A stretch of 64,000 nucleotides of DNA. Origin: Bacillus mycoides (lineage in GTDB: Bacteria > Bacillota > Bacilli > Bacillales > Bacillaceae_G). The DNA lies in contig NZ_CP036132.1 of NCBI RefSeq assembly GCF_018742245.1, positions 1,731,001 through 1,795,000 on the forward strand. The letters run 5' to 3'. The notes under the pieces are model-generated. The model made no database searches, was not told the DNA's origin, and worked only from the letters and a program-made list of their open reading frames with translations. A program made the position numbers and the translations under genes. Shown here in pieces: positions 18,580-27,078 of this stretch (positions are counted from its first letter, which is position 1; each line of letters starts with the position of its first letter).

Positions 18580-20205
18580 ATGAAAAATATACTATTTGGG
18601 CTTGTTTGTTATATTATATTTCTAATATACGAGTGGTCGAATATAAATCCTGTTGAAGCAATTATATTGTTATCTATCTTATTATTTATACCGATGTCAT
18701 TTTGTATTATTGACAAAGAAACAAGAAATGGAACGTATTTATTATTTTATAAATTTGTATCGTTTTTATATCCAATTGCAGCAATCAGTGCAATGCTAGC
18801 TTTCGTAACAAATCACTATTTCTTTGCGCTACTTTGGTTTGCATATACAGGAATCGTTGCATTATTTGGTATAAGTAGATTGCTAGAAAGAGGATGGAAG
18901 CCCTTAGAGGAAGCAGCTATAGATAGTGCTTTTATTTATTTGTTTTTAGGTGGTTTTTGGTTTTTTGCTTCTGTAGCAAAATTCCCCATTATGCATTTTA
19001 GTTCTGACATAGTTTTACTCACAGCTGCACACTTTCATTATTCGGCATTTCTATTGCCGTTATCAGCTGGTTTACTTGGAAGGAAAAGAGAACAGGGAAG
19101 TAAGTTATATGACGCTATTATGTTTATCATCGTCATTTCTCCAATGACAGTTGCGATAGGAATTACGTATTCGAGGGTGTTTGAATTTTTTGCAGTGTTC
19201 ATATATTTATGTGCCATATACGGATATGGAGTTTACGTGTGGAGAACGAAATTTAATGCTATAAGTGCAAAGATTCTCCTTACTCTTTCATCCAGTACAC
19301 TTATGGTAACGATAATGTTTTCACTCATATATTCATACGGGAATTTCAAACAAGCAATGACGATTACAATTGCACAAATGGTTTGGATCCATGGTGTTGT
19401 CAATGGAATTGGAGTGGCGTTACCAGCATTTGTCGGCTGGATGATTGAAAAGAGTGCTCCGAAGTATAAGTATTATGGGAAAATAATGAGCAGGTTAAGA
19501 GGAAATGCGACAGTTGGTGAAGCATTTTTACATAACAGAAATTTAATAGATAACAAGGAATACAAAGGTTTAGTTGATAAAATGAATGATTTTCATAGTG
19601 AGGTATTTGACATGGCGAAGATTCCTTTAAGTATTATTCGTTTTTATGAAAATACAAAAGAGTATGAGTTACAATCGCATATTAAATGGACTCGTTGGTT
19701 TCGCCCGCTTGCATTTTGTTATGAGAAAATGAGTAAGCGTGTAGGACAAATACATTTAGGAATGGGCGGCAAGTGGGAAACTATGCATGGCTCTATCATT
19801 GGGGTAATAGATGAGAAGGATGGAAGAGAGAATGTAAGGGCTTGGCTAAGAAAAAATGAAGCAGGAGAATCTATTTTTGTAGCTCTTTACTCAAAACATA
19901 CCCATGAGGATGAGAAATACATGAATATCGGATTACCTTTACCATATTCGAATATGACGGGGATTTTGAAATTATGTAATAAGAATAAAGATTTAATCAT
20001 TACTAGTAAGTTGAGAAGAAATGGTAAGGGAGATGAGGGGATTTATTTACATACTCGTTTCTTTACAATACGTTTACCATTAGCAGAGACTTTTATTATT
20101 AAAGAGAGCACGGATCAAATATTAGAAGCTAATCATAGAATGTGGATATTTGGAGTTAAGTTTTTAGAAATTGATTATGAGATTAAGAAAATAGAGGAGA
20201 AGTAA
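18580..20205 (+). CDS. yndJ: YndJ-like membrane protein
   Basis: A 541-residue protein with roughly nine or ten hydrophobic helices in residues 1-290 and a soluble C-terminal part of about 250 residues that has its own conserved look (HIKWTRWFRPLAF, GIYLHTRFFTIRLPL). The length and order fit B. subtilis YndJ. Five bases separate it from yndH, so the three genes are one transcript. The tail resembles the DUF4166 lineage in its beta-rich, acidic layout, but I cannot show homology. Function unknown. Confidence 0.75.
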   Translation: MKNILFGLVCYIIFLIYEWSNINPVEAIILLSILLFIPMSFCIIDKETRNGTYLLFYKFVSFLYPIAAISAMLAFVTNHYFFALLWFAYTGIVALFGISRLLERGWKPLEEAAIDSAFIYLFLGGFWFFASVAKFPIMHFSSDIVLLTAAHFHYSAFLLPLSAGLLGRKREQGSKLYDAIMFIIVISPMTVAIGITYSRVFEFFAVFIYLCAIYGYGVYVWRTKFNAISAKILLTLSSSTLMVTIMFSLIYSYGNFKQAMTITIAQMVWIHGVVNGIGVALPAFVGWMIEKSAPKYKYYGKIMSRLRGNATVGEAFLHNRNLIDNKEYKGLVDKMNDFHSEVFDMAKIPLSIIRFYENTKEYELQSHIKWTRWFRPLAFCYEKMSKRVGQIHLGMGGKWETMHGSIIGVIDEKDGRENVRAWLRKNEAGESIFVALYSKHTHEDEKYMNIGLPLPYSNMTGILKLCNKNKDLIITSKLRRNGKGDEGIYLHTRFFTIRLPLAETFIIKESTDQILEANHRMWIFGVKFLEIDYEIKKIEEK

Positions 20206-20236
20206 GAAAAGCTTGGAGAGATTCCAAGCTTTTTTA
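20206..20236 (+). terminator. Terminator after yndJ homologue
   Basis: AAAAGCTTGGA and TCCAAGCTTTT form the stem and are followed by further T; the same hairpin can serve the convergent NUDIX gene. Confidence 0.8.
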
Positions 20237-20719
20237 CGTATGCGTAATTGTCATCGCAACTTGTTTATCCAAGTCTCGGTCCCAAACACGTTGAATTTCA
20301 AACGTACCTTTTTCAAAAAATAATGGGAATCTCTCTTTAAACCAATCTTGCATAGGAAGATTTAGTGCTTCATCAATTGGTACCCATAATAATTCGCCTT
20401 CAGGAGGATTCAAAAGGAGTTCACCTTCAAATGAATCTGTCCAATAGTTAAATACCATATATCGAACATTTTCCTTAGGATTTACATATTCGTCTAACCC
20501 CTTGAAAATTAAATTAGAAACGTGGAGTCCGGTCTCCTCTTTCGATTCTCGTATAGCAGCTTGTAATATGCTTTCTGGGAAATCTACTTTTCCACCAGGA
20601 GCTATGTAGCCAGGAAAACCTCGATGGTCGGGGCGTTTTATAAGTAAAGCGTCATTATTTCGCTGGATTATACACATTGTATAGATGCGGTGCTCGATGT
20701 TATGAGAATTTTGAGGCAT
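20234..20719 (-). CDS. NUDIX hydrolase (MutT-like)
   Basis: A 161-residue NUDIX enzyme. The NUDIX box is complete: G-x5-E-x7-RESKEETGL, starting GKVDFPES near residue 38. Residues DALLIKRPDHRGFPGYIAPGG precede it, as in MutT/8-oxo-dGTPase proteins of the group. ATG at 20719 is chosen because AAAGGAGAATACATT precedes it; an upstream in-frame start at 20761 lacks such a site. The substrate (oxidised dNTP or another nucleoside diphosphate) cannot be told from sequence. Confidence 0.85.
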   Translation of the reverse strand: MPQNSHNIEHRIYTMCIIQRNNDALLIKRPDHRGFPGYIAPGGKVDFPESILQAAIRESKEETGLHVSNLIFKGLDEYVNPKENVRYMVFNYWTDSFEGELLLNPPEGELLWVPIDEALNLPMQDWFKERFPLFFEKGTFEIQRVWDRDLDKQVAMTITHT

Positions 20720-20856
20720 AATAATGTATTCTCCTTTATCTTTTCTTGATAATTTTACCATAACATAATAGTTTCTTATATAATTAAAAATAGAATATTA
20801 TTAATTTTCGGTTATTAATTATAAAGTCTATAATCATTTGAAAAGAGGAGAGAGAT

Positions 20857-22119
20857 ATGCAAGGAGAAATACCAACAGAGAAAAATTTAAGTTATGTCGG
20901 TAAATTGTTATTGCCAGTTAAAGTGTCACTACACTTTAAGTTTTTATGGATTGGGCAACTACTTTCAACTTTAGGTAGTTCGATCACGATGGTCATTCTC
21001 CCAGTCGTTGTGTATTCATTAACTGGTTCAACAGTTGTAATGGGAATGACTATGGCAATGTACATGCTTCCTAATATTCTTGCGTTACCGTTTGCTGGAT
21101 TGGTCGTGGATCGAATTAACCGGGTGAAATTGATGTTATTTACAGATATAATCCGCTGCATATTAATGCTATTACTTGCAACACTTATATTTATGGACGT
21201 TTTAACGATTCCACTTTTATATGTACTTGTTGCATTATATGGACTTATGGAAGGTATATTTCAGCCGGCATATTCAGCTGTAAGAGCGAAGGTATTTGTA
21301 CCGGAAATTCGAAATGCAGCTAACGCATTAACGCAAATGAGTAATCAGGGTATACGATTAATTGGACCGGCTCTTGGAGGGTTGATTGTTTCAGTTACAT
21401 CCGCCGGAATTGGGTTTGGATTGGATGCAGTAACGTACTTGCTATCATTTGTATGTTTATTATTTTTAAAAGAAATAAAGTTTAATAAAGTACAGAAATT
21501 TGAAAGAAATAAAGTTAATTATAAACAAGATTTTATGGAAGGGATTCTTGTTCTAAAAAGCCATCCGTGGTTGTGGATTACTATTCTAGTCTTTTCTTTC
21601 GTTAATATTTGTTATGCAGGTATTATCGTTGTATTAATTCCATGGTTGTTTAATGTTCATCATCATTTTGAAGCTTACGTATATGGATTGGGTATGGCTG
21701 CTTCTGGTGCTGGAGCTGTAATTGCAGCGCTAATTTTTGGTGGGAGGCAGCAGTGGCATAAGAGAGGATTACTTGCATATGGCGGTGTGTTAATAAGTGG
21801 AATGGCACTGTTAATTATGCCTTTCGTTTCTTGGGCACCTGCCTTAATTGGATTAATGGCAATTGAAGGATTCGGTATTATGATATTTGGGCTCATTTGG
21901 GAAACAAGTTTACAAGAGCTTGTACCAGAAGAAGCATTTGGAAGAGTGGCAAGCCTTGATATGTTAGGTTCATTTGCTTTATTGCCATTAGGATATGTGG
22001 TTGTAGGCTGGTTAGCTACTGTAATAGGTGGAGAGATAACAATTATAACGCTAGCTATTTTAGTACTCATAACAATTGGAATGGCATTGTCTGTACCAAG
22101 TATTCGGCGGTTCGATTGA
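20857..22119 (+). CDS. MFS efflux transporter (MFS_3 / MefA-like)
   Basis: A 420-residue permease with about 12 hydrophobic helices. The loop 2-3 motif GLVVDRINRVKLMLFTDI and the helix-5 region SNQGIRLIGPALGGLIV are typical of the MFS_3 group, which includes macrolide efflux and enterobactin exporters. The start follows AAAGAGGAGAGAG. Substrate unknown. A short hypothetical gene follows 29 bases later. Confidence 0.82.
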   Translation: MQGEIPTEKNLSYVGKLLLPVKVSLHFKFLWIGQLLSTLGSSITMVILPVVVYSLTGSTVVMGMTMAMYMLPNILALPFAGLVVDRINRVKLMLFTDIIRCILMLLLATLIFMDVLTIPLLYVLVALYGLMEGIFQPAYSAVRAKVFVPEIRNAANALTQMSNQGIRLIGPALGGLIVSVTSAGIGFGLDAVTYLLSFVCLLFLKEIKFNKVQKFERNKVNYKQDFMEGILVLKSHPWLWITILVFSFVNICYAGIIVVLIPWLFNVHHHFEAYVYGLGMAASGAGAVIAALIFGGRQQWHKRGLLAYGGVLISGMALLIMPFVSWAPALIGLMAIEGFGIMIFGLIWETSLQELVPEEAFGRVASLDMLGSFALLPLGYVVVGWLATVIGGEITIITLAILVLITIGMALSVPSIRRFD

Positions 22120-22148
22120 TCATGTAGGCTAAAAGGGGGATATGGTAT

Positions 22149-22427
22149 ATGACTATAGAAAACCTAAACGATTTAGTAGTAGCAGAGTTGGGATGTAAAT
22201 ACGTTTTGGAAGAAAAGGTATTTGAAGCAAAGAATTTTACGGTGTATATTGCGACTTCTATAGAAAATAAAATGACATATAATCGATTCATCTTAATTAA
22301 GCATTTGTCTAATGAAGTGCCTTCCGTACATGTTTGGGACAAAAAAATTTGTGTAGACGATACAAAAATAGATATTGCAACAGAAGTGACAGAAGCAATT
22401 CAATCTGGTTTTGTAAATAAAGAGTAA
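22149..22427 (+). CDS. Hypothetical protein, 92 residues
   Basis: I do not recognise this protein. It is soluble, acidic and beta-rich in look (FTVYIATSIENKMTYNRFIL), with an AAAGGGGGATATGGTAT ribosome binding region. It lies 29 bases after the MFS gene in the same direction and ends at a bidirectional terminator, so it is probably the second gene of that unit. Confidence 0.6.
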   Translation: MTIENLNDLVVAELGCKYVLEEKVFEAKNFTVYIATSIENKMTYNRFILIKHLSNEVPSVHVWDKKICVDDTKIDIATEVTEAIQSGFVNKE

Positions 22428-22456
22428 GCCCTAATCAAATTAGGACTTACTCTTCA
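22425..22456. terminator. Bidirectional terminator
   Basis: AGTAAGCCCTAAT and ATTAGGACTTACT pair around CAA between two convergent genes. Confidence 0.7.
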
Positions 22457-22911
22457 TTAAACACAAATGTTTGTTTCATTTTTTTACTCTCATGTACTGG
22501 ATGGCCGTTGTAAGAGAAATTCTTTTCTTCCCAAGTAATGACGATTTTAAAATTATGGCTATTAAAGTCTAATGGGAATACCATGTAGTCAAAGCTTGTA
22601 TGACTTTTTGAAACGTTGTTATTTGATGTAGTAGGATTAAAGGTAGTTTTAGATGTAGGTGTGTTATCAAGTATTTCTACGGATACATTTGATACATCAT
22701 TACCAATATTTTTTAAGAGTAAACTATATGTATCATATACACCTTGTTTTGGCTGCACCGCTTGCTTGTTTGAGTTATGAGATTTGTCAATTTCGATATA
22801 CCACTGTTTAGACTTTGACGCAATTGGTAGTGATTGAAATGTGTATGCACTAGCTTGTGTTGGTAGTGCTAAGCATATAAGGACGAAAAGAGATATTATT
22901 TTTCGTTTCAT
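22447..22911 (-). CDS. Secreted hypothetical protein
   Basis: A 154-residue protein with a clear signal peptide: MKRKIISLFVLICLALP then TQASA-Y, cleavage expected near residue 23. The rest is a Ser/Thr/Asn-rich beta-type domain (GVYDTYSLLLKNIGNDVSNV, FPLDFNSHNFKIVITWEEK) without cysteines. No family recognised; the fold could be an immunoglobulin-like extracellular domain. Its own start has the minus-strand AAAAGAATGGGGGTTTTTCAAA as ribosome binding region, which is loosely spaced. Confidence 0.6.
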   Translation of the reverse strand: MKRKIISLFVLICLALPTQASAYTFQSLPIASKSKQWYIEIDKSHNSNKQAVQPKQGVYDTYSLLLKNIGNDVSNVSVEILDNTPTSKTTFNPTTSNNNVSKSHTSFDYMVFPLDFNSHNFKIVITWEEKNFSYNGHPVHESKKMKQTFVFNEE

Positions 22912-23000
22912 TTTGAAAAACCCCCATTCTTTAACAAAGTTATTTGTTATTATTCGCTCTGCTTGAGAAAATATACCATATAATGTAAGGGGGCAGGGGT

Positions 23001-23122
23001 ATGAGTCTCGGCTTAGGAATCATTATAGTATTCGCTACGGTTATACTTGGCACGTTTGCTTAATAGCTGGTATATACGCGATCCATATGCTGGCTGCTAC
23101 ACACCAAATCCAGTCAGAGTGA
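23001..23122 (+). pseudogene. Frameshifted small membrane ORF
   Basis: Behind AAGGGGGCAGGGGT, an ATG starts MSLGLGIIIVFATVILGTFA then TAA. Two bases later another frame continues as IAGIYAIHMLAATHQIQSE to a stop at 23122. A single missing T would give one 40-odd-residue membrane peptide, so this looks like a recently broken micro-gene. Hydrophobic on both sides of the shift. Confidence 0.4.
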
Positions 23123-23143
23123 ATTGTAAGGGAGAACATTATA

Positions 23144-23452
23144 TTGAAAGTACTAGTAAGCACGGGGAGTAGTATTTTTCTACAATTTTTATTTTTCTAT
23201 ATATTTATTTCGGGTATTTTACTGGAAGTTAACCTTTGGTATGCGGTAGTTTTATATACAAGCATTGTGATGCTAAGTCTATTTCTTGCGATATTTTCAA
23301 TTATTAGCTCTATAAGGAAGAGTTCGACTGCTATCTTTCTTACAATACTGGTTGGAGTTGAAACGTCGTTATTTGCAATATTAATTATCGGCTTTACAGT
23401 GTTTGCTTATTTTTTACCGGAAGCAGGTATTCCACCGGTAATTAGTTTGTAG
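23144..23452 (+). CDS. Small membrane protein, 102 residues
   Basis: Starts with TTG seven bases after AAGGGAG. Three hydrophobic helices are visible (about 8-28, 32-55 and 66-92). No family recognised and no conserved charged motif in the membrane. It lies just after the broken micro-ORF and may have been its partner. Confidence 0.55.
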   Translation: MKVLVSTGSSIFLQFLFFYIFISGILLEVNLWYAVVLYTSIVMLSLFLAIFSIISSIRKSSTAIFLTILVGVETSLFAILIIGFTVFAYFLPEAGIPPVISL

Positions 23453-23516
23453 TATAAGTGGATGTGTCAAAAGATAAATGCCATTAAAGTGATATATTAA
23501 GGGGAATTAGATAAGG

Positions 23517-23552
23517 AAGCTGTGTAGAGATTTTTCTACACAGCATTTTTTG
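23517..23552 (+). terminator. Intrinsic terminator
   Basis: GCTGTGTAGA and TCTACACAGC form a perfect ten-base stem, followed by ATTTTTT. Confidence 0.8.
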
Positions 23553-23558
23553 TGTCTA

Positions 23559-23598
23559 GCGTTCAATTACATATGTTTGTTGGTATGTAATTGAACGC
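23559..23598. repeat. Perfect 15-base inverted repeat
   Basis: GCGTTCAATTACATA and TATGTAATTGAACGC enclose ten bases. It follows the terminator directly and lacks a T run, so it may be an operator or RNA stem before the PPK2 gene. Confidence 0.6.
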
Positions 23599-23724
23599 CT
23601 TTGTATCAATTTATTAAACTGAAGATGGAGAGTCCCACGTATGAATCAAAAGAATGTTAATATGAAAAAATTACCAATAAATATGTTAAAATAACATTGT
23701 CATATAACAAGGGGGATTCGTTTG

Positions 23725-24537
23725 ATGGAAAAAGAGCATCTTGCTAAAGTAGATTTAACGAAAAGAATTGATTCGAAATCTAAGTACAATAAGAAACTTG
23801 AAAAATATCAAATGCGCTTATTGGCACTACAGCAAATTTTAAAAGAAGAAAAAATAGCTGTTATGCTTGTTATGGAAGGTTGGGATGCAGCAGGTAAAGG
23901 CGGAGCGATTAAGCGAGTGACTGAACATCTTGATCCGCGTGGATTCCAAGTAAATCCAATTGGTGCGCCTGCTCCTCATGAAAAACGGTATCATTATTTG
24001 CAACGTTTTTGGCGGAAACTTCCTCAATATGGGCAAATTACTATATTCGACCGTTCATGGTATGGGCGTGTATTAGTTGAACGTGTTGAAGGGTTCGCCA
24101 CAAAGGAAGAGTGGACGAGGGCGTATGGTGAAATTAATGATTTCGAGAAGCTATTAACAGATGATCATTACATAATAGGAAAGTTTTTCTATCATATTAG
24201 TAAAGACGAACAGTTAAAGAGATTTACAGAAAGAGAGAACAACCCTCTTAAAAGGTGGAAGATTACAGACGAAGACTGGCGTAATCGTGAAAAATGGGAT
24301 GAGTATGTCGAAGCAATGGAAGACATGTTTGAAAACACAAATAAGCCGAATGCGAAATGGCATATTATTGCGAGTAATGATAAATTATACGCTCGTTTGA
24401 AAACATTGAAAGTAATTATTTCATTAATTGAGGATTATTTCTTAGAACATAATATAGAATTACCTTCGTATTATTATGAAATAAAAGAAGGTAAGAAAAA
24501 GGAAACTGAATCTATGCAAGATGTAGGAGTTAAATAG
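23725..24537 (+). CDS. Polyphosphate kinase 2 family protein
   Basis: A 270-residue PPK2-type kinase, which moves phosphate between polyphosphate and nucleotides. Walker A is EGWDAAGKGGAIKR near residue 52; the following LDPRGFQVNPIGAPAPHEK and the lid/Walker B region ITIFDRSWYGRVLVERVEG are diagnostic of PPK2. One-domain length suggests nucleoside mono- or diphosphate as acceptor. ATG at 23725 is used; a TTG immediately before it is also possible. AAGGGGG precedes by eight bases. Confidence 0.9.
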   Translation: MEKEHLAKVDLTKRIDSKSKYNKKLEKYQMRLLALQQILKEEKIAVMLVMEGWDAAGKGGAIKRVTEHLDPRGFQVNPIGAPAPHEKRYHYLQRFWRKLPQYGQITIFDRSWYGRVLVERVEGFATKEEWTRAYGEINDFEKLLTDDHYIIGKFFYHISKDEQLKRFTERENNPLKRWKITDEDWRNREKWDEYVEAMEDMFENTNKPNAKWHIIASNDKLYARLKTLKVIISLIEDYFLEHNIELPSYYYEIKEGKKKETESMQDVGVK

Positions 24538-24568
24538 TAAAAAGTTTTGTATAGGAAATATGAAGAGA

Positions 24569-24614
24569 AGCTGTCCTGTAATTTGGTTTTTCCAAATTAC
24601 AGGACAGCTTTTTT
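24569..24614 (+). terminator. Terminator after PPK2
   Basis: A perfect 19-base stem, AAGCTGTCCTGTAATTTGG with its complement, four-base loop and T run. Confidence 0.9.
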
Positions 24615-24626
24615 AGTTAGAAACAT

Positions 24627-24655
24627 TTTACAATTTACAGAATAAGATATATAAT
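24627..24655 (+). promoter_or_regulatory. Promoter of padR-MFS operon
   Basis: TTTACA (24627-24632), 17-base spacer, TATAAT (24650-24655). The -10 box lies inside the large palindrome that begins at 24648. Confidence 0.55.
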
Positions 24656-24698
24656 CAATAATCATATTAACATTGTTAATATGATTATTGATTATATA
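24648..24698. promoter_or_regulatory. 51-bp palindrome, probable PadR operator
   Basis: Two perfect 25-base arms (24648-24672 and 24674-24698) surround one base. The inner part reads CATATTAACATTGTTAATATG. It covers the -10 box and the transcription start of the padR gene, a natural site for autorepression by a dimeric PadR protein. Confidence 0.75.
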
Positions 24699-24716
24699 AT
24701 ATGTGGGGGTCTTATT

Positions 24717-25256
24717 TTGAAGGGAAGAGATGTTGTTTTAGGTTTATTAATGGAAAAAGAATTGTCTGGTTATGATATTAAAATTTTGTTTGAAGATGTA
24801 TTTACTCATTTTTTTGATGGAAGCTTTGGAATGATTTACCCAACTTTAAGACAATTAGAAAAAGAGGGGAAAATAAAAAAAGAGGTTGTTATGCAAGAAG
24901 GGAAACCGAATAAGAAAATGTACTTTATTACAGATGAAGGGCGTGAAGAGTTTTATCAATACATGCAAACGGATGTAGAGAAAGACGTTTTACGTTCAGA
25001 TTTTTTAATGAGGATGTATTTTGGCAATTATAGTGATGATAAGGCGATAAAAAAATGGATTGAAGACGAAATTGAAAGGAAAGAAGCGTACATTGCAGAT
25101 CTTCGTTTGAAATATGAACAATGGAGAGAAGGTATTACTTTCGTTGAAGAAATTTCGCTCGATGTAGGTATTGCATCATATAGTGCACAAGTAGAGACGT
25201 TGAAGAGGAAGTTAGAGCAGTTAGAAGCGAAAGAAAATAATAAAACAGAAGAATGA
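24717..25256 (+). CDS. PadR family transcriptional regulator
   Basis: A 179-residue PadR-type repressor: winged helix in residues 1-85 (VLGLLMEKELSGYDIK, then GMIYPTLRQLEKEGKI and the wing) and a helical dimerisation tail (EDEIERKEAYIADLRLKYEQW). I start at the TTG at 24717 after GGGGGTC rather than the ATG at 24681, which lies inside the palindromic operator. It lies 30 bases before an MFS drug-exporter gene, the usual PadR arrangement in which a bound drug lifts repression of the pump. Confidence 0.88.
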   Translation: MKGRDVVLGLLMEKELSGYDIKILFEDVFTHFFDGSFGMIYPTLRQLEKEGKIKKEVVMQEGKPNKKMYFITDEGREEFYQYMQTDVEKDVLRSDFLMRMYFGNYSDDKAIKKWIEDEIERKEAYIADLRLKYEQWREGITFVEEISLDVGIASYSAQVETLKRKLEQLEAKENNKTEE

Positions 25257-25286
25257 AAAATGTGTTCAAAATAAATAAAGGGGTAG

Positions 25287-27041
25287 ATGAACATGGAGCA
25301 ATCAAAGGGACTGAAAATTGTCTTTTTAATGTGCTTAGGTATTTTTCTTTGTATGATTGATACAACGATTATGAATATAGCTTTACCAGCTATACAAACA
25401 AGTGTGAATACTTCATTAGAAAAGATGTCATGGGTATTAAATGTATATACAATGACTATTGCGGTACTCGCAATTCCGCTAGGACGGATAGCTGATATTT
25501 TTGGAAAAGCAAAGATGTATATTCTTGGTTTGGTGATTTTCGGTGGTGGGTCAGTACTTTGTGCTTTTGCTAATACAGGTGACTTCCTCATTTTTTCTCG
25601 TTTTATACAAAGTGTTGGAGCAGCAATTTTATTTCCGACAAGTATGGTAATTGGTGTATCAGCTATGCCGTTAGCAAAGAGGCATGTTGCACTTGCTATT
25701 TTAGGAGTAACGCAAGGATTGTCAGCTGCACTTGGTCCAGTAATAGGCGGAATTATTACGCAAAATGTAGGATGGAGATGGGTGTTCTTCGTCAATGTTC
25801 CGATTTGTATTCTGGGAATCATTTTATGCTGTATTATGTTACAAGTAAAAAATGAAGAACGTATTATTTCAAAAATTGATTGGATTGGACTTATATTAAG
25901 TAGTTTAGCGATTTTTTCTTTTACTCTCGTATTAGTGAAAGGCAATACGTGGGGATGGCAAAGTAATATCGCTTGGTCTTGTTATGCCATTAGCACTATT
26001 TCTCTTATTCTATTTGTTTTAGTGGAACGAAAGATTCATAATCCGATGGTGAATTTAAAATTATTTAAAGATCGAATGTTTGTAGGAGCGTCTATCGTTG
26101 TTGTATTAAGTAATTTATTTTTAATCGGAGTAACTGTGTTGCTTCCAACTTTCCTGACAAAAATACAACACCGAACGGAAATTGAAGCTGCTTTTTTAGT
26201 GACACCTATTTCAGCTATGATATTTTTCATCTCACCTGTTGCAGCAACTTTAATTAAAAAACTTGGAAAAGTAACTATTATTTTGTCAGGGTTTCTTGTT
26301 ATGGGCCTATCCTACTATTGGTTGCAAATGATTGACGTTAACTCAACAAATATAGAAATTATTATTCCATGTATGATATTAGGTGTTGGATATGGTTTAG
26401 TAGTGGGGCCAATTACAGTTTTAAGTGCATCTTCGTTTGAAGGGGAATTATTAACTGCTTCTCAAACTGTCGTATCGATGTTACGTCAAGTAGGTATTGT
26501 ATTAGCAGTAGCGATATTTGTATCTAACTTAACACACAACTTATCTGTAAATAAAGAGAATGTATATCGTTATGCAGAAGAAAAAGTGCGTAATATTCAT
26601 GTGGATAGTGCTCAGCAAACTGAAATATTAAAAGTAACAAAAGAAAAGATAGAGAAACAAAGTATAGAAACAAATGTAGAAAAGAAACAAAACGGAACAT
26701 TTGTAGGGCTAAATAAAGAGAAAAAAGAAGAATTAATTCACAAAAAGGTGGATGAAGTATTAAGCGGAGTTCCAGTAGAATATAGAGAGATAAAAAGAGA
26801 AGAAGTTACGAATCGAGTAACAAAAGAAGTTGAAAAACAAGAAGAGAATATAAAGAAAGAAATACTCGTATTTTCAAATGACGTGAATCATTATGCTCAA
26901 AATCAGATGGCTACGAGTTTTACAGATTTATATAAAGCGAGTGTTCCAATTATTTTAGTTTGTGCTTTAGTAAGTTTGTTATTTTGGGAAGGCAAGGCTT
27001 TGAGTAAAAAGAGAAGGGAAAGAGTGGTAGAGGAAGTGTAA
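25287..27041 (+). CDS. DHA2 (EmrB/QacA) family drug exporter with a large C-terminal loop
   Basis: A 584-residue MFS transporter with 14 helices. Family motifs: MIDTTIMNIALPAIQ in helix 1, LGRIADIFGKAKMYILG in loop 2-3 and LGVTQGLSAALGPVIGGIIT in helix 5. Residues about 410-550 form an unusually long hydrophilic, lysine/glutamate-rich coiled-coil-like segment (EEKVRNIHVDSAQQTEIL... EEVTNRVTKEVEKQEENI), after which the last helix follows. Usual members are 470-520 residues. Probably cotranscribed with and repressed by the upstream PadR protein. Confidence 0.85.
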   Translation: MNMEQSKGLKIVFLMCLGIFLCMIDTTIMNIALPAIQTSVNTSLEKMSWVLNVYTMTIAVLAIPLGRIADIFGKAKMYILGLVIFGGGSVLCAFANTGDFLIFSRFIQSVGAAILFPTSMVIGVSAMPLAKRHVALAILGVTQGLSAALGPVIGGIITQNVGWRWVFFVNVPICILGIILCCIMLQVKNEERIISKIDWIGLILSSLAIFSFTLVLVKGNTWGWQSNIAWSCYAISTISLILFVLVERKIHNPMVNLKLFKDRMFVGASIVVVLSNLFLIGVTVLLPTFLTKIQHRTEIEAAFLVTPISAMIFFISPVAATLIKKLGKVTIILSGFLVMGLSYYWLQMIDVNSTNIEIIIPCMILGVGYGLVVGPITVLSASSFEGELLTASQTVVSMLRQVGIVLAVAIFVSNLTHNLSVNKENVYRYAEEKVRNIHVDSAQQTEILKVTKEKIEKQSIETNVEKKQNGTFVGLNKEKKEELIHKKVDEVLSGVPVEYREIKREEVTNRVTKEVEKQEENIKKEILVFSNDVNHYAQNQMATSFTDLYKASVPIILVCALVSLLFWEGKALSKKRRERVVEEV

Positions 27042-27075
27042 AGAAAAACAGGCTAATAGCAGCCTGTTTTTCTTT
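27040..27075. terminator. Bidirectional terminator
   Basis: AAAGAAAAACAGGCT and AGCCTGTTTTTCTTT form a perfect 15-base stem between convergent genes. Confidence 0.85.
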
Positions 27076-27078
27076 ACG

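Noticed and set aside
25028..25945. A 305-codon minus-strand frame opposite padR and the exporter
   Set aside because: It lies across two well-supported genes, has no ribosome binding site and an isoleucine/lysine-rich nonsense composition.
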